From Desulfobacterales bacterium HSG17 (lineage in GTDB: Bacteria > Desulfobacterota > Desulfobacteria > Desulfobacterales > Desulfococcaceae): DNA of 6,744 nucleotides. Each line of letters starts with the position of its first letter. Position 1 is the stretch's first letter. A model generated the notes under the pieces. It searched no databases and was not told where the DNA came from. It saw only the letters and a list, made by a program, of their open reading frames with translations. The stretch lies in the NCBI GenBank assembly GCA_030377945.1, contig JAUCGD010000177.1, positions 1-6,744 of the forward strand, read 5' to 3'. The translations under genes and the position numbers were made by a program. Below are positions 1 to 5,810 of this stretch, in pieces.

Positions 1-2
1 AT

Positions 3-104
3 TGGGATAGTTACTGGGATTTTTTTACCGGTCAGGCCAGAGATAATGAATTTATAGCTGATGAATACAATCCCCTTAATATACAAGAAAAATTGCGTGC
101 TTAA
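3..104 (+). CDS. C-terminal end of a gene entering from the left; possible AbrB-type antitoxin tail
   Basis: An open frame runs from the window edge to a TAA stop at 102-104 and gives 33 residues starting WDSYWDFFTGQ and ending NIQEKLRA. No domain can be identified with certainty. The spacing of W-D-x-F-F, then an acidic E-F-I-A-D-E stretch, then N-P-L and a final Q-E-K-L resembles the disordered tail of AbrB/MazE/VapB-type antitoxins, which wraps around a partner toxin. If so, a toxin gene could start just downstream, but no toxin frame follows; the next 256 bases are palindromic non-coding DNA. The toxin could equally lie upstream, outside the window. The frame itself is plausible coding sequence, but the family assignment is only a resemblance. 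Confidence 0.45.
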   Translation, partial: WDSYWDFFTGQARDNEFIADEYNPLNIQEKLRA

Positions 105-119
105 TTTTGGTTACACTCA

Positions 120-155
120 AATGATTTACTATGAAATTTCATCATGTTAATCATA
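120..155. repeat. Partial copy of the GAACC-type palindrome core
   Basis: This stretch begins AATGATTTACTATGAA, and the identical 16 bases recur at 286-301. It then contains the perfect 12-base palindrome ATGAAATTTCAT (131-142; counterpart ATGAATATTCAT at 297-308) and TCATGTTAATCAT (142-154; counterpart TCATGCTAATCAT at 305-317). It is therefore a diverged direct repeat of the centre of the palindrome at 264-340, without the outer GAACC arms. The two copies flank the CAGGAT palindrome at 165-256. Confidence 0.7.
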
Positions 156-164
156 ATTCTTTTT

Positions 165-256
165 TTTGAATCAGGATATTCAGGATGATTAAAGATGGTC
201 AGGATATATAATTCTATCCTGAATATCCTTTGAAATCCTGACCATCCTGATTCAAA
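165..256. repeat. CAGGAT-type modular palindrome, copy A
   Basis: The outer arms are a perfect 13-base inverted repeat: TTTGAATCAGGAT at 165-177 and its complement at 244-256. Inside, in order, are ATTCAGGAT (178-186), a spacer (187-196), GGTCAGGAT (197-205), a 10-base centre, ATCCTGAAT (216-224), a spacer (225-234) and ATCCTGACC (235-243). The constant CAGGAT/ATCCTG pairs in the nested order, but the variable triplets match perfectly only in the interleaved order. It lies 60 bases after the stop of the upstream partial gene. The role is unknown; a 3'-end RNA hairpin or a mobile palindrome are both possible. There is no T-run after it, so it is not a standard terminator. Confidence 0.9.
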
Positions 257-263
257 CAACATA

Positions 264-340
264 TGAACCATGATTCATATGATTAAATGATTTACTATGA
301 ATATTCATGCTAATCATGAAAATCATTTAATCATGGTTCA
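264..340. repeat. GAACC-type palindrome, copy 1
   Basis: TGAACCATGATT (264-275) is the exact complement of AATCATGGTTCA (329-340). A second pair, GATTAAATGATTT (281-293) and AAATCATTTAATC (320-332), overlaps the first on the right side, so the left arm carries an extra CATATGATT-like insertion and two pairings compete. The centre holds the perfect palindrome ATGAATATTCAT (297-308). It sits 7 bases after the CAGGAT palindrome and ends 7 bases before the ribosome binding site of the next gene, so it forms most of that gene's leader. A role in translation or transcription control is possible but not shown. Confidence 0.8.
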
Positions 341-347
341 AAATAAA

Positions 348-354
348 AAAGGAG
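348..354 (+). promoter_or_regulatory. Ribosome binding site that supports a TTG start
   Basis: AAAGGAG lies 6 bases before TTG at 361. An in-frame TAA at 328-330 and the lack of any ATG or GTG between it and 361 leave TTG as the only start that keeps the signal peptide; the first in-frame ATG is at residue 86, after the signal peptide and at the start of the first domain. Confidence 0.8.
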
Positions 355-360
355 AAAAAC

Positions 361-3300
361 TTGGAAAAACAAACAAAATCCGCAGCAATTTCATTTATCT
401 TTGTTCTGATACTATCTTTTAATGCTTTTGCATGGCCCATACCTGATACTGGGCAGACAAAATGTTATGATGATGAAGGTAATGAAATTGATCCATGTCC
501 CCAGCCTGGTGAACCTTTTTACGGGCAGGACGGCAACTATAACATAAATCCACCATCATATACCAAACTTGATGCAGGCGGCAATGACTTGCCTGATTCA
601 GCAGAAGAATGGGTTATGGTCAGGGATAATGTAACTGGTCTGATGTGGGAGGTAAAGCAGAATAAAGATGATATTCAAGATTATTCCAATCCCCATGATG
701 CGGATAACACATATACTTGGTATGACAGCAGTCTTTCAGGAGAGACTGCTGGAACACCTGGCGACGGTACTGATACTGAAGATTTCATCAATCACGTTAA
801 TACTAAAAATTTAGGCGGTTATTCAGACTGGCGTCTGCCAACGAATAAGGAAAACAGTTCTATTTTAAGATATTTACCACATAGGATAAATACAGATTAT
901 TTCCCAAATACTCAGTCTGGTTTTTATACTGACTATTCCTCGTCTACTACTTACACATCTATCACAATTTATGCGTGGTTCGTGAATTTCTATAACGGAC
1001 ATGAATACTACGGATATAAGAGTAAAAGCACTTATGTTCGTGCTGTTCGCGGCGGACAGTCTCATTTATTGGATCATTTGGTCATTAACAACGACGAAAC
1101 AGTCACTGATACTGCAACAGGTTTGATGTGGCAACGGTCCGAATCTGACGCAGTAAGAACATGGAAAAATGCACTTGAATATTGTAAAAATATGTCTAAA
1201 AATGGATATAATGACTGGCGACTTCCTACTTTGAAAGAGCTGCTTTCAATTGCAGAAATACCTTTCATCAACAGCATGGCTATTGATGAAAGGTATTTTC
1301 CAAATACGCTTTCTTATTATTGTTTTAAATATTGGTGGTCATCTACGACTAGCATCCTCGATATAGAAGACAATGCATGGTGTGTAACCTTCTGCGATAG
1401 TAGTATCGGCTACGCCAGTAAGGTGACTACTCGTCGTGTGTACGCTATCCGAGGCGGTCAATATAAATTATTTGGTCATTTGATAATATCTATACCTCAA
1501 CAGGCTTCTTCCTGGAATATAAACAGCATCATGCCCATAACCTGGGATACAGCCAACATTAATGGAGTTGTAAAAATATCCATTTCCTATGAAGGCGGCA
1601 GGCCCGAAACCTATGAAACTATTTCCGAAAGTACATCCAACGACGGCTATTATGAATGGACAATTCCCAACATTCCCTCATTCAACTGCATGTTAAAAAT
1701 TGAACCCCTGTCAGACCCAACCAAAGGCACAGTCCAAGGTCTTTTTACCATAGGCAGCTATATCAAAACCTCTTCGCCTGATCTTGTACTGACCGAACCC
1801 ACAACACCGGATGCAGGAGAACCAAGAACCTTTAACATAATGCTGGCAAGCAAACCATCAGGCAGTGTCACCCTGAACCTATACAGCTCAAACCCAGGCG
1901 AATTCGAAGTTTCCCCAGCATCCGTAACCCTGAACAGCGAAAACTGGGAAACAGGCGTAACTGTCACAGTCACCCCTGAATACGACGGTATAGTCGATGG
2001 AGATCAAAGATGTTCCGTTCTTGCATCAACAGGTTCCGAAGGCGGGTTTACAGCAAATGAACTTTCCATAATTCAAATCACAGTCCGCAATGCAGACACA
2101 GGTGTAACAGTGAATTCAATTTATCCGTCTTTTGGAGAATCAGACAAAGAATTACTTGTAACAATCACCGGAACCGGTTTTACAGACGCAACAAAAGTCA
2201 GCATATATCCTGAAGGCGGAACAGAAGTATCCCTTACACCAGACACAGTAACCTCAACAACTATCACCCTGACCATCCCAGGACAATCACCAGGAAATTA
2301 CAACCTGAAAGCCGGTTCATTTGAATTAACAAACGCTCTCACCTTTGCCAATACCGCAGCAGTTACAACCCAGAACCGGAAAAAAGCAATAATAGTAACC
2401 GGAAGCGGTCCATACTATGACAACAACCTGTGGGATTCCACTGAAAAATGTGCAAAAAGAGCTTATCTTTCCCTGTTTTTCCAGGGATATTCTGATGAAA
2501 CTATTCAGTTTCTCAGCAAAAAAGCTTTCATGGATATAACAAAAAACGGCAGTAATGATGTTGATGCCCCGGCTGACCTGCAAAACCTGGAAAGCGCCAT
2601 AAAAACATGGGCAGCAGATGCCACAGACGAACTGATCCTCTACATGATAGGCCCCGGAACAAACGCTTCCTTTCAATTCAATAACAGCAGCACACCTGAA
2701 ATGCTCACAGCATCAACACTGGAATCATGGCTTGCAACCCTGCAAACAACCATGACCGGGAAAATTATCATCATCTACGATGCTCCCATGTCCCACACCT
2801 TTCTTGCTCCATTATCTGCTTCAAACCGAATTGTAATAACAGGAACATCTGAAAACGAATATTCATGGTTTTTAGATGACGGCGAAATTTCCTTTTCCTG
2901 GTTTTTCTGGAACTCAATATTTGACAATGCAAAAATATACGAGGCATTCACCTTTTCAAAAAACATGATGAACACCCTGCAAACCCCGCAGATGACAGAA
3001 AACGGAAGTCCGGTAAACAGAAAAAAACGGGAAATAACCGAAGAAATCACAGTAGGCAGAGGCCGCGATGTTCTCACCAATCCCCCTGAAATCGGCGAAG
3101 TCTGCCCAGAACAGACCATAACAGACACCGAAACCGCAGATCTCTGGGCAAAATCCATAAACGCTGACAACAGCATCAGCAGGGTATGGGCAAGGCTGGC
3201 TATTCCCCTGGGTAAATTCAAACCCAATAACGAACCCATAATAATAGCCCCCACTCTAAAGCTCCTTGACCCAGAAAATGACGGTCAGTATGACGCTGCA

Positions 3301-3594
3301 TACAAAGAATTCAAGCAAAACGGGGAATACGGCATATTCATATATGCCAGGGATAAAAAAGACCTGCAATCCCTTCCCAAGCCCACAAAAGTAACACAAA
3401 ACAGCGGGATTCTACCAGTTGGCGGAGACATGAACATTGACGGCTCAGTTGACCTGAAAGATGCAATAACCGCGCTTCAGATTGCAGCAGGTATGGACAT
3501 TATTGCCGTGGCTGAATTTGAAGTCAGCGGTGATGAAAAGGTTGGAGTTGAGGATGCTGTATTTATTCTTGGGATGATTGCCGGATTAAAATAG
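361..3594 (+). CDS. Exported multidomain protein: two DUF1566/Lcl_C domains, Ig-like domains, catalytically dead C13/caspase-like domain, dockerin-like tail
   Basis: Residues 1-24 are a Sec signal peptide (basic start, hydrophobic SFIFVLILSF, probable cut after AFA), so the protein acts outside the cytoplasm. Two DUF1566/Lcl_C domains follow at about 86-233 and 241-367; each has a TGLMW motif, a DWRLPT motif and ends in RGGQ. Next come probable Ig-like or adhesion modules at about 375-465 (Kre9/KNH-like), 475-577 (Calx-beta-like) and 582-663 (IPT/TIG). Residues 672-880 resemble the peptidase C13/caspase-like fold, but the expected DHG reads G764-P765-G766 and the expected DACxSG reads DAPMSH (807-812), so the catalytic His and Cys are both Pro. 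An Ig-like segment spans about 905-1012. The tail (1021-1077) is dockerin-like: a good calcium loop D1023-N1025-D1027-G-S1029-D1031-D1034 and a weaker second loop around E1054-D1065. Start is TTG with a good Shine-Dalgarno. A surface binding or adhesion role is inferred; the substrate is unknown. The frame is intact. Confidence 0.85.
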   Translation: MEKQTKSAAISFIFVLILSFNAFAWPIPDTGQTKCYDDEGNEIDPCPQPGEPFYGQDGNYNINPPSYTKLDAGGNDLPDSAEEWVMVRDNVTGLMWEVKQNKDDIQDYSNPHDADNTYTWYDSSLSGETAGTPGDGTDTEDFINHVNTKNLGGYSDWRLPTNKENSSILRYLPHRINTDYFPNTQSGFYTDYSSSTTYTSITIYAWFVNFYNGHEYYGYKSKSTYVRAVRGGQSHLLDHLVINNDETVTDTATGLMWQRSESDAVRTWKNALEYCKNMSKNGYNDWRLPTLKELLSIAEIPFINSMAIDERYFPNTLSYYCFKYWWSSTTSILDIEDNAWCVTFCDSSIGYASKVTTRRVYAIRGGQYKLFGHLIISIPQQASSWNINSIMPITWDTANINGVVKISISYEGGRPETYETISESTSNDGYYEWTIPNIPSFNCMLKIEPLSDPTKGTVQGLFTIGSYIKTSSPDLVLTEPTTPDAGEPRTFNIMLASKPSGSVTLNLYSSNPGEFEVSPASVTLNSENWETGVTVTVTPEYDGIVDGDQRCSVLASTGSEGGFTANELSIIQITVRNADTGVTVNSIYPSFGESDKELLVTITGTGFTDATKVSIYPEGGTEVSLTPDTVTSTTITLTIPGQSPGNYNLKAGSFELTNALTFANTAAVTTQNRKKAIIVTGSGPYYDNNLWDSTEKCAKRAYLSLFFQGYSDETIQFLSKKAFMDITKNGSNDVDAPADLQNLESAIKTWAADATDELILYMIGPGTNASFQFNNSSTPEMLTASTLESWLATLQTTMTGKIIIIYDAPMSHTFLAPLSASNRIVITGTSENEYSWFLDDGEISFSWFFWNSIFDNAKIYEAFTFSKNMMNTLQTPQMTENGSPVNRKKREITEEITVGRGRDVLTNPPEIGEVCPEQTITDTETADLWAKSINADNSISRVWARLAIPLGKFKPNNEPIIIAPTLKLLDPENDGQYDAAYKEFKQNGEYGIFIYARDKKDLQSLPKPTKVTQNSGILPVGGDMNIDGSVDLKDAITALQIAAGMDIIAVAEFEVSGDEKVGVEDAVFILGMIAGLK
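973..1059 (+). other. Candidate hypervariable segment 1 (end of first DUF1566 domain)
   Basis: These 29 codons (residues 205-233) start AWFVNF and end YVRAVRGGQ. Between those anchors the residues are mostly Y, N, H, G, S, K and T. Nineteen of 29 codons end in a pyrimidine, as expected if template AAY codons had been altered at positions one and two by a diversity-generating retroelement. Compared with segment 2 the length is equal and 12 positions are identical (A, W, V, F, Y, K, V, A, R, G, G, Q). No template repeat or reverse transcriptase is present in the window, so this is an inference from pattern. Confidence 0.4.
1375..1461 (+). other. Candidate hypervariable segment 2 (end of second DUF1566 domain)
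   Basis: These 29 codons (residues 339-367) start AWCVTF and end VYAIRGGQ. Twenty-one of 29 codons end in C or T, and runs such as TGC GAT AGT AGT ATC GGC TAC GCC AGT have varied first and second bases over a pyrimidine third base. The third bases do not match those of segment 1 throughout, so the two segments are not recent copies of one template. Ordinary divergence of a DUF1566 tail remains possible. Confidence 0.4.
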
Positions 3595-3680
3595 AATCAA
3601 GATGGTCAGGATGATTTCAGGATACGCAGGATAGAATATATCCTGACTATCCTTTTCAATCTTGACCATCCTGATTCAAA
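3594..3680. repeat. CAGGAT-type modular palindrome, copy B
   Basis: The left cap GAATCAAGAT (3594-3603) begins on the last base of the TAG stop of the large exported protein gene. Modules follow: GGTCAGGAT (3604-3612), spacer, ACGCAGGAT (3624-3632), centre, ATCCTGACT (3640-3648), spacer, ATCTTGACC (3659-3667) and the right cap ATCCTGATTCAAA (3668-3680), identical to the right caps of copies A and C. Here the outer triplet GGT matches across the hairpin in the normal nested order; the inner ones (ACG, AGT) do not. It fills almost the whole gap to the next gene, ending 8 bases before that gene's ribosome binding site, and leaves little room for a separate promoter. Confidence 0.88.
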
Positions 3681-3699
3681 TAATTAACAAGGAGCCTAT

Positions 3700-5445
3700 A
3701 TGACAAAAAATATAAAACGCATTCCCTACGGTGTTTCGGATTTTGAAAAAATGCAGAACAACAACCTGTATTATGTTGATAAAACAAAATATATTCCCAT
3801 GCTGGAACAATCCCCCTTTTACATCTTTCTTATCAGGCCAAGAAGATTTGGAAAATCCCTGTGGGTATCGGTTCTGGAAAATTATTATGATATTAATAAA
3901 AAAGACAGGTTTGAGGATATTTTTCGTGATACCTGGATTGGTAAAAATCCCACTGATGAAAGAAATTCCTACCTGATTCTGAAATTTAATTTTTCAATGG
4001 TTAATCCCGATATTCGATTTGTTGATGAATCTTTTGAAGATACAGGGGATGCTGTTCTTGAAGATTTTCTGCTTAGATACACACAATTTTTCAGCAAAAC
4101 CGAACGGGAAGAAATCCTTTTACTGGAAAAAACTGATAGCCGGTTAAAAAGAATTCTGTTACAGGCTGCCAGAAAAAAACTGAAGATATTCCTTATTATT
4201 GATGAATATGACAACTTTGCCAATACAATTCTCAGTACAGCAGGTGAAAAAGCCTATCATGAATTAACCCACGGTCCGGGATTCTTCCGGTATTTCTTTA
4301 ATATTCTTAAAGGTGGAACATCACAGGATGATTCCGGGCTTTCAAGACTGTTCATTACCGGGGTTTCTCCTGTAACAATGGATGATGTTACCAGCGGTTT
4401 CAACATTGGTGAAAATATCAGCCTTGATGATGCATTCTGCGATCTGCTTGGACTTGACGAGGAAGAAGTTACAGCTATGCTCAATTATTATAAAGATGAA
4501 GGTCTGATAAAACCGAATATTGATTTCTGCATGAATATTATGAAGCAGTGGTATAATAAATACCGATTTTCCCGTAATTTGGTAAAAAAGGTGTTTAATT
4601 CGGATATGGTACTTTACTTTATTAAAGAATTGATAAAAGGAAACAGGATTCCGTACAACCTTATAGATCAGAATATCCGTATTGATTATAACAAACTGCG
4701 TCACCTGATGCTTATTGACCAAAAGCTTAACGGTAACTTCAGTGACTTGAAAAGCATTATAGAAACCGGTGAAACTATAAGCAATATCAATCTGAGTTTT
4801 CCTTTGGAAAACCTGAAAAATCGTGAAAATTTCATTTCCCTTTTGTTCTATTTCGGTCTGCTCTCTTTTAAAGGCACTTTTGAAGGCGAACCCCTGCTTG
4901 GCATTCCAAATATGACTGTAAAAAAATTGATGTACGGATATATCCGCGATGCATTTCATGATGTTGATATATTCCGCCTCAATCTCCGGGAATTTTCCGG
5001 AAATATTCGAAAAATGGCATACAGGGGGCAATGGCAGCCTGTATTTGAATTTTTATCCGAAGAAGTGAAAAAGCAGACATCAATACGGGACTACCTGGAA
5101 GGGGAAAAGGTTATACAGGGGTTTTTACTTGCCTATTTGAATATTACGGATTTCTTTTTGACACGAACAGAACAGGAAACCGGTAAAGGGTTCTGCGATC
5201 TCTGGCTGGAGCCTTTTCTGGCAAGATTTCCTGATATGCCATTTGGTTATTTGATAGAACTGAAATATATTGCAAGGGGTGAATTCACAGATGCCCTTCT
5301 TAAGAAAAAAATTAATAAGGCTAAGGAACAGTTGAATCAATATGGGAATGATGACCGGGTTAAGAAGATTGCAGAACAAGTGACTGTGAAAAAGGTTGTG
5401 CTTGTTTATAAAGGGTGGGAGCTGGTGCATCTGGAGGAGGTTTGA
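3700..5445 (+). CDS. DUF1703-type AAA-ATPase with C-terminal PD-(D/E)XK nuclease domain
   Basis: The N-terminal part matches the AAA-ATPase_like family (PF09820): the opening IPYGVSDFEKM, then YYVDKTKYI (24-32), a P-loop in RPRRFGKSL (46-54) and a Walker B IIDEYDNF (166-173). TGVSPVTMDD (220-229) is the family's usual motif after Walker B. The C-terminal part (about 440-581) matches the PD-(D/E)XK nuclease family PF08011: GFCD (Asp500), then YLIELKY with Glu520 and Lys522 as the E-x-K pair, and Gln545 in AKEQLNQY. All catalytic positions appear intact. Length is usual for the family. The start is ATG with AAGGAG 5 bases upstream. These genes occur in many copies in some anaerobes, and their function is not established; DNA cleavage is inferred from fold. 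The gene is bracketed by CAGGAT palindromes, and the downstream one supplies its TGA stop. It shares a strand with the exported-protein gene, but no functional link is apparent. Confidence 0.93.
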   Translation: MTKNIKRIPYGVSDFEKMQNNNLYYVDKTKYIPMLEQSPFYIFLIRPRRFGKSLWVSVLENYYDINKKDRFEDIFRDTWIGKNPTDERNSYLILKFNFSMVNPDIRFVDESFEDTGDAVLEDFLLRYTQFFSKTEREEILLLEKTDSRLKRILLQAARKKLKIFLIIDEYDNFANTILSTAGEKAYHELTHGPGFFRYFFNILKGGTSQDDSGLSRLFITGVSPVTMDDVTSGFNIGENISLDDAFCDLLGLDEEEVTAMLNYYKDEGLIKPNIDFCMNIMKQWYNKYRFSRNLVKKVFNSDMVLYFIKELIKGNRIPYNLIDQNIRIDYNKLRHLMLIDQKLNGNFSDLKSIIETGETISNINLSFPLENLKNRENFISLLFYFGLLSFKGTFEGEPLLGIPNMTVKKLMYGYIRDAFHDVDIFRLNLREFSGNIRKMAYRGQWQPVFEFLSEEVKKQTSIRDYLEGEKVIQGFLLAYLNITDFFLTRTEQETGKGFCDLWLEPFLARFPDMPFGYLIELKYIARGEFTDALLKKKINKAKEQLNQYGNDDRVKKIAEQVTVKKVVLVYKGWELVHLEEV

Positions 5446-5529
5446 ATCAGGATGGTCAGGATGATTTAAGGATGCCCAGGATATTATCATCCTGAATACC
5501 CTTTTAAATCCTGGGCATCCTGATTCAAA
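5441..5529. repeat. CAGGAT-type modular palindrome, copy C
   Basis: The cap TTTGAATCAGGAT (5441-5453) includes the TGA stop (5443-5445) of the AAA/nuclease gene and is perfectly complementary to 5517-5529. Modules inside are GGTCAGGAT (5454-5462), spacer, GCCCAGGAT (5474-5482), centre, ATCCTGAAT (5489-5497), spacer and ATCCTGGGC (5508-5516). The inner left module GCC matches the outer right module, so the best 9-base pairing is out of register with the nested hairpin. No T-run follows. Confidence 0.9.
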
Positions 5530-5539
5530 CAACCTCTGT

Positions 5540-5632
5540 CTGAACCGCAGATAACCATGATAAAAAAAGATAATCATGATAAATTACACCCATCATGATT
5601 ATCATAAAACATCACGGTAATCTGCGGTTCAG
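5540..5632. repeat. GAACC-type palindrome, copy 2
   Basis: CTGAACCGCAGAT (5540-5552) is the exact complement of ATCTGCGGTTCAG (5620-5632). An inner perfect stem, GATAATCATGAT (5569-5580) with ATCATGATTATC (5592-5603), closes an 11-base loop. It follows the CAGGAT palindrome after 10 bases, in the same order as at 165-340, and both junctions begin GATTCAAACAAC. It could extrude as a cruciform or form an RNA hairpin; there is no T-run to make it a standard terminator. Confidence 0.85.
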
Positions 5633-5810
5633 TTATTCTGTGGAAAGTCAAGACAATTCGGGCTAAGTTATGCCCGAAAAAAAATCAACATTGTTCTTTG
5701 AAAATTCGGTAAAGTATTTTTGTTCAGGCAAGGCATAGATTCCCTATAAAATTGAAAGTATAGCCTTGACCTGGCTTTTTTCTATTCTTTCCTTTACTTC
5801 CATTGACTGA
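5633..5810. other. Non-coding stretch at the 3' side of the IS110 remnant
   Basis: There is no credible gene here; with the palindromes, 5446-5810 is a gene-free gap of 365 bases. Two hairpins are visible. TTCGGGC (5657-5663) pairs with GCCCGAA (5672-5678) over an 8-base loop. CAAGGC and GCCTTG (about 5730-5765) pair around a roughly 25-base loop. IS110/IS1111 elements carry a structured guide (bridge) RNA in one non-coding end, so this stretch could be the residual right end of the element, but no element boundary can be set. Confidence 0.35.

Noticed and set aside
120..340. CRISPR array
   Set aside because: The repeats are palindromes of two kinds with no regular repeat-spacer alternation, and no cas gene is present.
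257..347. Sigma-70 promoter for the exported-protein gene
   Set aside because: The AT-rich leader offers many weak -10-like hexamers but no convincing -35/-10 pair at proper spacing, so none can be chosen.
2775..3254. Minus-strand open frame of 159 codons inside the exported-protein gene
   Set aside because: The opposite strand encodes conserved domains here; the antisense frame has no ribosome binding site or family resemblance.
4342..5031. Minus-strand open frame of 229 codons
   Set aside because: It lies wholly within the AAA/nuclease gene, has no recognisable domain and looks like a shadow of strong coding on the other strand.
5657..5688. Stem TTCGGGC/GCCCGAA with a run of A after it as a rho-independent terminator
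   Set aside because: On the plus strand the stem is followed by A, not T. On the minus strand the T-run comes before the stem. Neither direction fits a terminator.
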